DNA from: Algimonas ampicilliniresistens
GTDB taxonomy: Bacteria > Pseudomonadota > Alphaproteobacteria > Caulobacterales > Maricaulaceae
DNA length: 64,000 bases
Reading direction: 5' to 3'
NCBI RefSeq assembly: GCF_030159955.1
Contig: NZ_BSNK01000001.1
Span: 992,001-1,056,000, forward strand
Each line of letters opens with the position of its first letter. Position 1 is the stretch's first letter. Both the position numbers and the translations under genes were made by a program. Below the pieces are notes generated by a model. It ran no database searches. It saw only the letters and a program-made list of their open reading frames with translations, and was not told the DNA's origin. Of the stretch, positions 37,945 through 52,154 are shown piece after piece.

Positions 37945-38793
37945 ATGACCTCAACCTTAGCCAAATGCGTCCTTGCGCTGTCGGCCGTTCTTTACCTCAC
38001 AGCGTGCTCGACGCTTGGTATTGGTGGCGACCGTAAGGAAAAACTCGCTTACATCGAACGCCCTGCCGAATTGATCTATAATGAGGCGTTAGAGCGACTT
38101 GAAAAGAACCGCTGGGACGAAGCCAAGCTCTTCTTCGAAGAAGTCGAACGTCAACACCCCTTCTCAGAATGGGCGCGTCGCTCTTTATTGATGAGTGCCT
38201 ATGCGTCGTACCGCGCCGCCGATTATGATGACAGCGTCGCAACAGCGCAGCGCTATATTGGTTTGCATCCGGGCTCTGAGTCGGCAACCTACGCCTATTA
38301 TCTGGTAGCGATCAGTTTTTATGACCAGATCTATGATGTGGGTCGGGATCAGGAAACCACGGTCAATGCGGAATCGGCATTGCAGCAAGTTGTCCGCCGC
38401 TATCCAGAATCAGATTATGCGCGCGACGCACGTCTCAAGCTTGAACTGACGCAAGATCACCTTGCCGGGAAAGAAATGACGATTGGTCGGTTCTATCTGA
38501 AACAGAATCAACCTCTGGCCGCGATTATCCGGTTTAAGAATGTTGTCCGCGAATATGACACGACGTCACAAGTTGAAGAAGCCATGCACCGTATGGTCGA
38601 AGCCTATGTCACGCTCGGTGTTATCGGCGAGGCCAAAAAGGTCGGTTCAGTCCTCGGTTACAATTACCCTTCTAGCGAATGGTATGCGGACTCCTATCAG
38701 CTTCTCGCTGATTACGGCGTCGATCTTGATGCGGAGATCAGTAAACCTCGCAAGCGTGGTTATTTCGACAGGCTCCGCGAACGGCTCTTCTAG
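37945..38793 (+). CDS. bamD: Outer membrane assembly lipoprotein BamD
   Basis: 282 residues. Lipoprotein signal with lipobox LTAC, lipidated Cys 21. The rest is helical TPR repeats (for example YNEALERLEKNRWDEAKLFFEEVERQHP) that, in the BAM complex, bind BamA and BamC at the periplasmic face of the outer membrane. The position between lpxC and recN is conserved. Length agrees with the family. Confidence 0.95.
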   Translation: MTSTLAKCVLALSAVLYLTACSTLGIGGDRKEKLAYIERPAELIYNEALERLEKNRWDEAKLFFEEVERQHPFSEWARRSLLMSAYASYRAADYDDSVATAQRYIGLHPGSESATYAYYLVAISFYDQIYDVGRDQETTVNAESALQQVVRRYPESDYARDARLKLELTQDHLAGKEMTIGRFYLKQNQPLAAIIRFKNVVREYDTTSQVEEAMHRMVEAYVTLGVIGEAKKVGSVLGYNYPSSEWYADSYQLLADYGVDLDAEISKPRKRGYFDRLRERLF

Positions 38794-38830
38794 GCGAGGG
38801 TCGCGACAGGAGTCCTGAAGGAGTGAGATC

Positions 38831-43154
<4,324 letters not shown>

Positions 43155-43269
43155 ATTCTATCATATTCCATGCGCGCCCTTTGCGCGTGATTGTTAATAG
43201 AACGCATCGCATACGGGTCAAGCGCGCCGTTTCGTTGACTTGATCTGAGCGAGCGCGCAGATTGGATTC

Positions 43270-44163
43270 ATGGGTGCTTCTGCCAAATATCTCCCGCGTG
43301 ACACGGTTCGGACACTGTCGCGTCGCTCTGATGTATGGGGCGCATGGCTGACATTGCATGTTTGGGGTGTGATCTTCGCTGCTTGGGTGATGGCGATTCT
43401 TTGGACCAACCCGTTTACGATCATACTCGCTATCATGCTGGTTGGATCACGCCAGCATGGGATGGCGATCCTGATGCACGACGCAGCGCATGGCGTGTTG
43501 TTCAAAACCCGGTGGGTCAATGAGTTTGTCGGACAATGGTTGCTCGGTGCGCCCTATGGTGGGGACATGCAGTCCTATCGACATTATCATCTGAAACATC
43601 ACCGTTACACTCAATCTGAAGATGACCCCGATTTACCGCTGTCGGCCAAATTCCCCGTATCGAAAGCCAGTTTACGGCGAAAGTTCTGGCGCGATTTAAC
43701 GGGTCAAACCTTTTTTCGCCTCCGTATGGCCAGCCGCAAAGACACAACGGAGCCCGGCATGGAGGCTTTCCAGAAAAGCTCACCCGTACCCACGCTCATC
43801 ACGAACGCGGTAATCTTTGGCGTTTTGGCGGCCCTTGGCCACTGGTGGGTCTATCCGGTATTGTGGCTCTTGCCGCTGATGACGTGGTTCATGGCCGTGC
43901 TACGCAATCGTAATATTGCCGAACATGCGCTGACGACGACAGACGGTAATGTGCTGACTCAAGCGCGAACGACGCACGCAAACTGGCTAGCCCGCGTGTT
44001 TCTGGCCCCTTATTGGGTCAATTATCACGTTGAACATCATGCCTACATGTATGTCCCGTGCTGGCAGTATCGCGGGTTGCATAAGGCTATGGCGGAGCAT
44101 CATGGCGACATGGAAATTCAACCGAGTTATCGCCGGGTTTTGCAACTCGCGTCTGCTGGATAG
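43270..44163 (+). CDS. Fatty acid desaturase family protein
   Basis: 297 residues with several transmembrane helices and the three His boxes of membrane di-iron desaturases: HDAAHG, HLKHHRYTQ and NYHVEHHAYM. A fourth His (EHALTTTD) also fits. The acyl chain position or alternative carotenoid or amide substrate cannot be told from sequence. Followed by the M28 peptidase after 17 bases, same strand. Confidence 0.92.
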   Translation: MGASAKYLPRDTVRTLSRRSDVWGAWLTLHVWGVIFAAWVMAILWTNPFTIILAIMLVGSRQHGMAILMHDAAHGVLFKTRWVNEFVGQWLLGAPYGGDMQSYRHYHLKHHRYTQSEDDPDLPLSAKFPVSKASLRRKFWRDLTGQTFFRLRMASRKDTTEPGMEAFQKSSPVPTLITNAVIFGVLAALGHWWVYPVLWLLPLMTWFMAVLRNRNIAEHALTTTDGNVLTQARTTHANWLARVFLAPYWVNYHVEHHAYMYVPCWQYRGLHKAMAEHHGDMEIQPSYRRVLQLASAG

Positions 44164-44180
44164 ACAATAGGATCAAACTT

Positions 44181-45545
44181 ATGCGCACACTCCTTCTGAT
44201 GGGCGCGACGCTCGCCCTATCCACAACGGCTATGGCGCAGAACGCAAACTATGGTCCGCCGTCCGAAGCCGCGCATCTCTACGATATTGCTGTCGCACCG
44301 AGCGCTGATCGCATTCGCGCCGATATCCAGACGCTAGTCGATTTCGGTACACGGCATACATTGTCGGAAACCGAATCCGACACACGCGGAATTGGCGCCG
44401 CGCGACGCTGGATCCATGCAGAGTTTGAAAAGATCAGTGCTGAGTGCGGTGGCTGTCTCGAGGTAATCTACGTGTCTGACACGATTAGCGGCGAACGGCG
44501 TATCCCCGAGCCAACTGACGTTGTGTCTGTCCTCGCGATCCAACGTGGAACCATGGACCCAAACCGCTACGTCATGATGAGCGGTGACATTGATAGCCGC
44601 GTCACCGACCCGCTGAACGGGGCCAGCGATTCGCCGGGCGCGAATGATAATGCTTCAGGCATGGCGGGCGCGATCGAAGCGGCGCGGGTTCTGTCGAAAT
44701 ATAAGTTCCCAGGTTCCATCATTTATGCGGGCCTGTCGGGTGAAGAGCAGGGACTGTTTGGCGGCGAAATTGTCGCGGCCCATGCGCTAGAGCAGGGATG
44801 GGAAATCAAAGGCGTGCTGAATAACGACATGATTTCTAACATTTCTGGCGTGGATGGCGTGATCGACAACAGCACAGCACGCGTGTTCTCAGAAGGCACG
44901 CGCTTTGTCGAAACTGAGGTCGAAGCGCGCAGCCGTCGCTTCACCGGCGGTGAAGTCGATAGCCCGTCTCGAAATCTAGCGCGCTACGTCAAAGCGCAGG
45001 CCGATCAGTATATGACCAATCTGAACGTCATGATGATTTACCGGCTCGATCGCTTTGGTCGTGGCGGGCACCATCGCCCCTTCAACCAAGTCGGTATCCC
45101 CGGTGTACGGATCATGGAAACGCATGAACATTATGATCGGCAGCATCAGGATCTACGGACTGAAGACGGTATAGTTTATGGAGATACGATGGAGGGCGTG
45201 GACGAGCACTATGCCGCTAAGCTGACAGCGCTCAACGCGGTCACGCTTGCGGGCATGGCGGGCGCTCCGCCGTTTCCGTCAGATGTTAAAATCGAAGGGG
45301 CCGTCCGACCATCTGCGAAGATGACGTGGCAAGCCCCTGAAAAATCAGAAAACCTTGCGGGATACCGCGTGCATTGGCGCTATACGACTGAGCCAGAATG
45401 GACGCATTCGCGCTATATCGGCAACGTCAACGAATGGACGTTCGATAACCTCGTGATCGACAATTATTTCTTCGGTGTTAGCGCCGTCGCCAAAGACGGC
45501 AGCGAAACGCCTGTAGTGTTCCCGGGCGCGGCAGGACGCTTCTAG
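44181..45545 (+). CDS. Secreted M28-family aminopeptidase
   Basis: 454 residues with a signal peptide (MRTLLLMGATLALS, cleavage after AMA near residue 19). Two zinc sites are formed by DIDSR, GANDNASG, the Glu-Glu of GLSGEEQGLFG, NNDMISN and HEHYDRQHQD, which is the M28 pattern. A fibronectin-III-like C-terminal domain follows from about residue 365. Likely a periplasmic or extracellular exopeptidase. It converges on the Fe-S carrier gene without overlap. Confidence 0.9.
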   Translation: MRTLLLMGATLALSTTAMAQNANYGPPSEAAHLYDIAVAPSADRIRADIQTLVDFGTRHTLSETESDTRGIGAARRWIHAEFEKISAECGGCLEVIYVSDTISGERRIPEPTDVVSVLAIQRGTMDPNRYVMMSGDIDSRVTDPLNGASDSPGANDNASGMAGAIEAARVLSKYKFPGSIIYAGLSGEEQGLFGGEIVAAHALEQGWEIKGVLNNDMISNISGVDGVIDNSTARVFSEGTRFVETEVEARSRRFTGGEVDSPSRNLARYVKAQADQYMTNLNVMMIYRLDRFGRGGHHRPFNQVGIPGVRIMETHEHYDRQHQDLRTEDGIVYGDTMEGVDEHYAAKLTALNAVTLAGMAGAPPFPSDVKIEGAVRPSAKMTWQAPEKSENLAGYRVHWRYTTEPEWTHSRYIGNVNEWTFDNLVIDNYFFGVSAVAKDGSETPVVFPGAAGRF

Positions 45546-45896
45546 CTAGATTGAGAAACTTGTCCCGCAGCCGCAGTTGGCCGTGGCGTTAGGGTTGTTG
45601 ATCTTAAAGGCCGCTCCGATGATCTCGCGCGAGTAGTCGATTTCCGATCCATCCAAGAATTCGAGACTCATTTCATCGATCACAACACGGGCGCCGTCGC
45701 GCTCAATCAGCAAATCATCAGCATTTGGCGCGTCGGCAAACTCGAACCGATAGGAAAAGCCGGAACAGCCGCCGCCGTCCACGGCGACGCGTAAAAGCTG
45801 GTCGATGCCCTGTTTTGTCATGATGGCATTGATCTGCTTGGCGGCAGACGCGCTCATGGTAACGGGCGTGGTTGTTTCAGTAGCAGTTGCGGTCAT
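45546..45896 (-). CDS. erpA: A-type iron-sulfur cluster carrier (ErpA/IscA-like)
   Basis: 116 residues of the HesB fold. The three ligand cysteines are in GGGCSGFSYRFEF and in the C-terminal CGCGTSFSI. It transfers Fe-S clusters to apo-proteins. No isc or suf genes are in the window. In many alphaproteobacteria this gene lies divergently next to dgt, as here; the assignment to ErpA rather than IscA rests on that and on the lack of an isc operon. Confidence 0.85.
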   Translation of the reverse strand: MTATATETTTPVTMSASAAKQINAIMTKQGIDQLLRVAVDGGGCSGFSYRFEFADAPNADDLLIERDGARVVIDEMSLEFLDGSEIDYSREIIGAAFKINNPNATANCGCGTSFSI

Positions 45897-45979
45897 ACTC
45901 TCTATATAGCGCTTGAACGTGTTTTCCGAAAGGTTGCCCTGACGAAAGCCCTGCTGAAAGCTCTGGCGAAAGGTAGACT

Positions 45980-47179
45980 GTGACAGTCTTCAAACCCACT
46001 CGCGCTAAACGCGCACCCTATGCGTCGGACCCCGATAATGCGCGTGGGCGAGTCATTCCGCAACCGAGCGCATCAGAGCGCAGCCCGTTCCAGCGCGATA
46101 AGGACCGGATCATCCATTCTTCTGCGTTTCGCCGGCTCAAAGGCAAGACGCAGGTCTTCGTGGCTCATGAGGGGGATTACTACCGGACCCGGCTGACACA
46201 CTCGATTGAGGTTAGCCAGATCGCTCGCTCAATTGCCCGTGTCTTGGGGCTGGATGAGGATCTCGCTGAATGTCTCGCTCTGGCCCATGATATGGGGCAT
46301 CCGCCTTTTGGACACTCGGGCGAAGACGCGCTTTCCAAAGCGATGGCGCCCTATGGCGGGTTTGATCACAATGCGCAGACTCTTCGGATCGTGACACATC
46401 TGGAAAGTCGTTACGCCGAGTTTGACGGGTTGAACCTGACTTGGGAGACGCTGGAAGGTATCGCCAAGCATAATGGCCCGGTCGTCACCCGGGAGGAGGA
46501 TCTGAAAACCCTACCTTGGGCATTACGCGCCATCCCTGACTATCAGTCGTTAGAATTGCACACTTATGCGGGCCCCGAGGCCCAGGTCGCAGCTATTTCT
46601 GACGATATTGCCTACATCAATCACGATATTGACGACGGCCTACGGGCGGGATTGTTCACAGTTGAAGATATTATGGATGTGCCGTTTGTCGGCGATGCGT
46701 TCGCGGATGTTCGTCGTCGTTATCCTGATATTTCCAAAGATCGCATGATCCATGAAGCCGTCCGCGATATGATTGGGATCATGGTTGCGGATGTTCTGGC
46801 GGAAACGCGACGACGTTTGGAAAAATACGATCCGCAAAGCCCTGACGATGTGCGCCATTTACCAGAAGCAATTTGCGATTTCAGCTCAGGATTCCGTGAG
46901 AAAGAGCGTCCGTTGCGCCATTTTCTTATGACTCGCATGTATCGGCACTATCTAGTCAATCGGATGATGGGGCAGGCGTCTCGTGTTGTTAGCGAGTTGT
47001 TTGAACTGTTCATCGCTGATCCGACAATTCTACCGACCGAGTTACAGCTGAATTGTGCTGGCCCTCATGCGCCCGAAACGGCGCGAGTCGTGATGGATTA
47101 TATTGCGTCAATGACCGATAATTTTGCGATTGCAGAGCACCGGAAACTGTTCACAGTGACGGGATATCTAGGCGGATAA
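45980..47179 (+). CDS. dgt: Deoxyguanosinetriphosphate triphosphohydrolase-like protein
   Basis: 399 residues of the HD superfamily. The metal-binding H..HD..D motif is visible: RLTHSIEVSQIARSIAR, LAHDMGHPPFGHSGE and a later DDIAYINHDIDDG. It hydrolyses dNTPs to deoxynucleosides and triphosphate. N-terminal RPFQRDKDRIIHSSAFRRLKGKTQVF-like segment is typical of the type-2 subfamily. The start is GTG with AGGTAG upstream. Confidence 0.95.
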   Translation: MTVFKPTRAKRAPYASDPDNARGRVIPQPSASERSPFQRDKDRIIHSSAFRRLKGKTQVFVAHEGDYYRTRLTHSIEVSQIARSIARVLGLDEDLAECLALAHDMGHPPFGHSGEDALSKAMAPYGGFDHNAQTLRIVTHLESRYAEFDGLNLTWETLEGIAKHNGPVVTREEDLKTLPWALRAIPDYQSLELHTYAGPEAQVAAISDDIAYINHDIDDGLRAGLFTVEDIMDVPFVGDAFADVRRRYPDISKDRMIHEAVRDMIGIMVADVLAETRRRLEKYDPQSPDDVRHLPEAICDFSSGFREKERPLRHFLMTRMYRHYLVNRMMGQASRVVSELFELFIADPTILPTELQLNCAGPHAPETARVVMDYIASMTDNFAIAEHRKLFTVTGYLGG

Positions 47180-47327
47180 GTCCGATACGGGCTATGAGGC
47201 TGCAATAAGTCTTTAACCCGGACCTGAAATTCCATTATTTCGTCAACAAGACGCCGCAAGCGCGCTGCGTTACACATGGACGAAGACTAGCGATTCGCTA
47301 TGCGGGCGTTGGTGAGGGGACAGATCG

Positions 47328-48077
47328 ATGAGTTCAGACGGCCCAGAATTCAATCCGGTGATGCGACCGGATGAACCCGTAACACCATTCGACATTACAC
47401 GGTCGTCGGAGCGTGCCATATTGCTCAAACTTGTCATCGGTTTCGGTGTCCTGTTGATCCTCGCCTTCATCGTTATCAAAGTTTATCAGCCCGGCGTCCG
47501 TGATCGAGGCGACCCGCCGCTGATTACGGCGGACAATACGCCGTTTAAGATTGTCCCAGAAGACCCTGGCGGGATGCAGACACCCGACCAAGATAAAGAA
47601 GTCTTTGATGTCATGTCTGGTCAAGACCCACGCACAGATGTGACGGTGTTGCCGCCGCCTGAAAACCCGGTTGATCTACCCACACAAGCTGAGCGCGATC
47701 CTGTCCCTTCAGACCGCGGTGAATTGCGTCCAACTCAACCGACTGTACAGGACCCGACCCCTGACTCTGTCATCGAAACGCCTACGAATCGTCCTGTTGT
47801 AACCGCAACGCCGCCTGCGACGGGAACATCGGACTGGATTGTACAGGTCGCATCCTTGCGCACCCAAGCAGAGGCTGAAAATACCTATGCAGCAATCCGG
47901 GCGAAACATGCGGACGTCTTGCGGTCCTATCGATCCGATATTGCCCGCGTCGATCTGGCTGAGAAGGGCATTTACTACCGCGCCCGCATTGCCGGATTTG
48001 CCTCCAAGGCTGATGCTGATGCGACTTGTGTCAGATTGAAGGCGGCGGGGCAGGCTTGCTACGTCACGCGTCGTTAG
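47328..48077 (+). CDS. SPOR-domain membrane protein
   Basis: 249 residues: a cytoplasmic N-terminus, one transmembrane helix at about 28-50, a Pro/Asp-rich periplasmic linker, and a SPOR domain at about 165-249 (WIVQVASLRTQAEAENTYAAIR). SPOR domains bind denuded glycan strands at the septum. In relatives the same kind of gene precedes nagZ, usually after argS, which is absent here. The nagZ gene starts 1 base after its stop. Confidence 0.9.
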   Translation: MSSDGPEFNPVMRPDEPVTPFDITRSSERAILLKLVIGFGVLLILAFIVIKVYQPGVRDRGDPPLITADNTPFKIVPEDPGGMQTPDQDKEVFDVMSGQDPRTDVTVLPPPENPVDLPTQAERDPVPSDRGELRPTQPTVQDPTPDSVIETPTNRPVVTATPPATGTSDWIVQVASLRTQAEAENTYAAIRAKHADVLRSYRSDIARVDLAEKGIYYRARIAGFASKADADATCVRLKAAGQACYVTRR

Positions 48078-48078
48078 G

Positions 48079-49089
48079 ATGAGCCAGCTCGCCGCAATTT
48101 TGGGTCTGAGTGGCCCGCGTCTGACCGTTAGCGAACGGACCTTCTTTCGCGATGCCAATCCGTGGGCTTTCATCCTTTTTGGACGCAATGTTGAAAGCCC
48201 CGACCAATTACGCCGTCTCTGCGACGATCTTCGAGGTGCCGTGGGACGCGATGCGCTCATTTTCGTTGATCAAGAAGGCGGGCGCGTCCAGCGCCTGAAA
48301 GAGCCGCACTGGCGTGCCTATCCAACGGGTGCGGCCTATGCGGCTGTTCACAATGATGACGACGAAAAAGGCAAGCGCGCTATATTCCTAGGGCATCGGT
48401 TGATCGCAGATGATTTACGCGCCGTTGGTATTACGGCTAATTGCGCGCCTGTGCTGGATTTGCCGCAATCTGGGGCTGATCCCATCATCTCCGACCGTGC
48501 GCTGGGCGATTGGACGGATCAGATCGTCGTGCTGGCAAAGTCGGCTATGTCGGGCTTGATGGACGGCGGCGTTGCCCCAGTCATCAAACATATCCCGGGC
48601 CACGGCCGTGCAACGGTGGATAGCCATAAGGCTCTGCCACGGATTACGACCAGCAGAATGTTGCTGGAACGGACCGATTTCAGGCCGTTCCGGATGCTGG
48701 CTGATGCGCCCATGGCGATGACAGCACACGCTGTCTATTCGATCGTGGATGAGGACCCTGTGACCACGTCACCCAAGGCGTTGCGTGATCTTATCCGCAC
48801 GACCATTGGATTTGACGGCTTATTGATGTCGGATGATCTCGACATGAAAGCGCTCACGGGTAGCTTGCAATTCAAGACGACGGCGGCTCTCGATGCAGGC
48901 TGTGATATCGCCCTACAATGTTCCGGTGATTTGCTCGACATGATTGAAGTGGCCAAGGGGGGGCGGTCTTTAGACGGACGTTCACTAGAGAGGGCTCAGG
49001 TGGCAGAAGCGACAACGAAATCCGTCGCCGAGTTCGACAGAGAGGCCGCAGAAGCCGAGTTCGATAAGTTGATGGCTCGGTCCCTATGA
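48079..49089 (+). CDS. nagZ: Beta-N-acetylhexosaminidase NagZ
   Basis: 336 residues of glycoside hydrolase family 3, which removes GlcNAc from anhydro-muropeptides in cell-wall recycling. The signature KHIPGHGRATVDSHKALP carries the catalytic His-Asp dyad, and SDDLDMKALTG holds the nucleophile Asp. It follows the SPOR gene at 1 base and overlaps scpA by ATGA, so the four reading frames form one transcription unit. Confidence 0.96.
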   Translation: MSQLAAILGLSGPRLTVSERTFFRDANPWAFILFGRNVESPDQLRRLCDDLRGAVGRDALIFVDQEGGRVQRLKEPHWRAYPTGAAYAAVHNDDDEKGKRAIFLGHRLIADDLRAVGITANCAPVLDLPQSGADPIISDRALGDWTDQIVVLAKSAMSGLMDGGVAPVIKHIPGHGRATVDSHKALPRITTSRMLLERTDFRPFRMLADAPMAMTAHAVYSIVDEDPVTTSPKALRDLIRTTIGFDGLLMSDDLDMKALTGSLQFKTTAALDAGCDIALQCSGDLLDMIEVAKGGRSLDGRSLERAQVAEATTKSVAEFDREAAEAEFDKLMARSL

Positions 49090-49910
49090 TGTCAGCCGAA
49101 GAGGGATTTGAAGAGGATCTGTTTTTCGAAGCGTCAGAGGCCGCCGAAGAGAGCGATGCGGCGCTTTTATTAGATATTGATGGATTTGAAGGCCCGCTTC
49201 ATCTTTTGCTCGACCTTGCCAGGAAGCAAAAGGTCGATCTGGCCCGTGTGTCGATCCTTGATCTTGCCGAGCAATATTTGAACTTCATCAAGACGGCTCA
49301 TAATCTGCGGATTGAGCTCGCGGCTGATTATCTCGTGATGGCGGCATGGTTGGCCTATCTAAAATCACGACTCATCCTGCCGTCAGAGAAGGCCGAAACA
49401 GAAACCCCGGAAGCACAGGAACTCGCAGCTATGCTAGCATTCCGGCTGGAGCGGCTAGATGCCATGCGCCGAGCGGTTGGCGGGTTGCAACGATTGCCGA
49501 AGACGGGTCAAGAAATCCTGACTCGCGGCGCGCCGGAAGGGCTGCGGTCACGGACTACACCGCTGTTCGAAGCTGAATTGTTCGATCTTCTCAAAGCTTA
49601 CGGGACATCCCGATCGCGCTCTGCATTCAAGCATCATCGTTTGGAAAAACCGAAAGTGCTGAGCATGGATGAGGCGCGTAATCGGCTCAAGCGCGCTATG
49701 GCGAGTGCGGGCTATGACCTGTCCGAATGGACGGCGATGGACAGCTTGATCGACAGAACCGATCTGGCCGACGATGTTCCACAAAACTCAGTCCGGGCCT
49801 CGTCCTTGCTGGCCGGCTTGGAGTTGGCGAAAGAAGGGGATATCCAACTTCGTCAGACGTCGGCATTCCAACCGATCTATTTGCGAACCACAGAAAGGGA
49901 CGCGCCATGA
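49086..49910 (+). CDS. scpA: Segregation and condensation protein ScpA
   Basis: 274 residues, the kleisin subunit that joins the two heads of SMC. The N-terminal FEGPLHLLLDLARKQKVDLARVSILDLAEQYL is the family signature; the C-terminal winged helix ends in TAFQPIYLR-like sequence. Preceded by nagZ with overlap and followed by scpB with ATGA overlap, an arrangement conserved in alphaproteobacteria. Confidence 0.95.
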   Translation: MMSAEEGFEEDLFFEASEAAEESDAALLLDIDGFEGPLHLLLDLARKQKVDLARVSILDLAEQYLNFIKTAHNLRIELAADYLVMAAWLAYLKSRLILPSEKAETETPEAQELAAMLAFRLERLDAMRRAVGGLQRLPKTGQEILTRGAPEGLRSRTTPLFEAELFDLLKAYGTSRSRSAFKHHRLEKPKVLSMDEARNRLKRAMASAGYDLSEWTAMDSLIDRTDLADDVPQNSVRASSLLAGLELAKEGDIQLRQTSAFQPIYLRTTERDAP

Positions 49911-50662
49911 CTCGACCCACCTCGCAACGACTGGATAATGCGACAGCCGGAATAGAAGGGGATGTGGTTCGGTTGACGGAACGGCTGAACCAGCGCGCCG
50001 ATGACTCCGCGACGATGGCCGGGGAACTTCGTCTTCTCGAAGCCCTATTATTCGCTGCTTCAGAGCCGATTGATGTTGTCACGCTGCGAGACCGCCTGCC
50101 GAAAGAGACGGATGTCGGGGCGCTTTTAGCCCGATTGCAGCGCGACTATGCCAATCGTGGCGTGAATTTAGTGTCCATCGCGAACCGCTGGCGGTTTCAA
50201 ACAGCACCAGATTTGGCTGAGACCTTAGTCGATGTACGGGAAGCACCGCGAAAACTGTCTAAGGCGGCATTAGAAACGCTGGCCATCATCGCTTATCACC
50301 AGCCTGTTACGCGCGCTGAAATCGAAGATGTTCGCGGGGTCGCTGTCTCAAAAGGGACAATAGACGTTTTGATGGATCTGAGTTGGGTTCGCCTACGCGG
50401 ACGTCGCCGGACACCGGGCCGTCCGGTGACTTACGGCACAACCGACGGGTTTCTCGCACATTTCAATTTAGAGCAAATTTCCGATCTGCCGGGTCGCGAT
50501 GACCTCAAAGCCGCAGGCCTGTTGGATCCGCGTTTGCCCAAGGACTTCGAAATGCCGGAGCCGTCCTTGCTGGATGATATTAATACGGAAGACGATCAAC
50601 TCGATTTCGAGCCCGAAGATGCAGAATTCTTTGAGGATTTCTTGGCCGATGATGACGACTGA
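49907..50662 (+). CDS. scpB: Segregation and condensation protein ScpB
   Basis: 251 residues from ATG 49907, which overlaps the scpA stop. Two winged-helix domains are visible (LRLLEALLFAASEPIDVVTL and LSKAALETLAIIAYHQPVTRAEIEDVRGV). It binds the ScpA middle and completes the SMC condensin. A very acidic C-terminal tail (DFEPEDAEFFEDFLADDDD) is typical of alphaproteobacterial ScpB. Confidence 0.95.
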   Translation: MTRPTSQRLDNATAGIEGDVVRLTERLNQRADDSATMAGELRLLEALLFAASEPIDVVTLRDRLPKETDVGALLARLQRDYANRGVNLVSIANRWRFQTAPDLAETLVDVREAPRKLSKAALETLAIIAYHQPVTRAEIEDVRGVAVSKGTIDVLMDLSWVRLRGRRRTPGRPVTYGTTDGFLAHFNLEQISDLPGRDDLKAAGLLDPRLPKDFEMPEPSLLDDINTEDDQLDFEPEDAEFFEDFLADDDD

Positions 50663-50733
50663 GCCCAATAATGACGGGTGCATGACAGTCTCTCACGATT
50701 GACCGTTGGGCTTGAGCGGCCTACATCAACCTC

Positions 50734-50949
50734 ATGTTAACAGCTCATCCCATTGGCATCATCGCCATTCTGGTCATCGCCGTTCTGGTTTTTGGTGGTC
50801 GTGGCAAGATCAGTGCGATCATGGGTGATCTCGGCAAAGGGATCACCTCTTTCAAAAAAGGTCTGAAGGACGAAGTTGCGGACGCCAAAGAGGCTGCAAC
50901 CGATCCGGCTGACGACGCGCTGGACGTTACGCCCCGCAAGAAAGACTAG
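50734..50949 (+). CDS. tatA: Sec-independent translocase TatA
   Basis: 71 residues: a short membrane helix ([14 protein letters not shown]), then the amphipathic helix [23 protein letters not shown] and a charged tail. TatA pores carry folded proteins across the inner membrane. The first of tatA-tatB-tatC. Confidence 0.95.
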   Translation: MLTAHPIGIIAILVIAVLVFGGRGKISAIMGDLGKGITSFKKGLKDEVADAKEAATDPADDALDVTPRKKD

Positions 50950-50958
50950 GCCCGATCC

Positions 50959-51267
50959 ATGCTCCCGTCCTTTGGATTCGGGGAAATGGTGGTCATCGTC
51001 CTGCTGGCGATTATCGTTGTGGGTCCAAAAGACCTCCCGAAAGTTATGCGAACGCTGGGTCAATTTGTGGCCCGTTTGCGCGCCATGGGGCAGGAATTTC
51101 GCGATGCCTTCGACGAAATGGACGCGGATGACGAGATCAAAGAACTCCGCGCCGAGATCGCGCAGATGAAGAGCCTCGGCTATCTTGATGATGAGCTCGA
51201 GGGCGATATTCGAGAGCTGAATACAGAAATCCGCGACGCAACCGACCTGTCTTCCGATAAAACATGA
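50959..51267 (+). CDS. tatB: Sec-independent translocase TatB
   Basis: 102 residues: FGFGEMVVIVLLAIIVVGPKDLPKVMRTLGQFV at the N-terminus is the TatB hallmark, with Glu in the membrane helix. A coiled amphipathic tail (ELRAEIAQMKSLGYLDDELEG) follows. It binds substrate with TatC. Coupled to tatC by ATGA. Confidence 0.95.
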   Translation: MLPSFGFGEMVVIVLLAIIVVGPKDLPKVMRTLGQFVARLRAMGQEFRDAFDEMDADDEIKELRAEIAQMKSLGYLDDELEGDIRELNTEIRDATDLSSDKT

Positions 51268-52097
51268 CTGAACAGGCTAAACTTGAAGCGGATGAGGTTG
51301 AATCCTCGCGTGCTCCACTGCTCGATCACCTTAACGAGTTGCGCTCCCGGCTGATCAAGAGTGTCCTCGGTGTGGTTGCGGGGATGATCATTTGCGCGCC
51401 TTTCCTGCGCCATATTGTTGATCTTCTGCTGTGGCCCTTCGAAGTGGCTATTATTCGCTACAATGCCCGCATGGTCGAGGCGGGCCGTCCGCCCATTGAT
51501 ATGGAAATCATTGCGACCCAGCCGCTTGAGACGTTCTTCGTGAAGTTGAAAATCGCCATGTTTGGCGGCATCGTCATTGGCTTTCCTATCCTAGCCTATC
51601 AGCTCTACCGGTTCGTCGCGCCGGGGCTGTATCGGAATGAGCGCGGCGCTTTTCTTCCCTATCTCATCATGAGCCCGATCCTGTTCATTGCGGGCGCGAG
51701 CCTCGTCTTTTTCTTCGTCTTTCCGTTCGTGATGGAATTCGCTCTTGGCCAGCAGGCTCTTGGCGGCGGACAGGAAGTGAAGTTGTTGCCACGTATTGCG
51801 GATTATCTGAAACTCTCAACAACGCTATTTCTGGCTTTTGGTATGTCGTTTCAGCTTCCTGTGATCCTCTCGCTGCTGGGGCGTGCCGGGATCGTCACCT
51901 CCGTACAGCTGCGCGGCTGGCGGAAATATGCCGTGCTCGGCATTGCGGTGTTCGCAGCATTCGCCACGCCGCCGGACCCGATTACGCAGTTCATCTTGGG
52001 CGGAGCCATCTATTTGCTTTATGAATTGTCGATTGTTGCGGTGCGGCTTGTCGAACGCAAAGCCGATGAAGTCTCTGTGTCTGAGACCCAAGCTTAG
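51264..52097 (+). CDS. tatC: Sec-independent translocase TatC
   Basis: 277 residues with six transmembrane helices. The early motif LLDHLNELRSRLIKS and the later FGMSFQLPVI are conserved and bind the twin-arginine signal. The C-terminus is Glu-rich and cytoplasmic. Ends the tat operon. A 6-bp inverted repeat TTAACC/GGTTAA (52105-52122) just downstream may be a weak terminator. Confidence 0.96.
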   Translation: MTEQAKLEADEVESSRAPLLDHLNELRSRLIKSVLGVVAGMIICAPFLRHIVDLLLWPFEVAIIRYNARMVEAGRPPIDMEIIATQPLETFFVKLKIAMFGGIVIGFPILAYQLYRFVAPGLYRNERGAFLPYLIMSPILFIAGASLVFFFVFPFVMEFALGQQALGGGQEVKLLPRIADYLKLSTTLFLAFGMSFQLPVILSLLGRAGIVTSVQLRGWRKYAVLGIAVFAAFATPPDPITQFILGGAIYLLYELSIVAVRLVERKADEVSVSETQA

Positions 52098-52154
52098 CGC
52101 TTCTTTAACCATGTCAGGTTAAATTGCGGGCGTGAACCTAGGAGAGGTACGCTC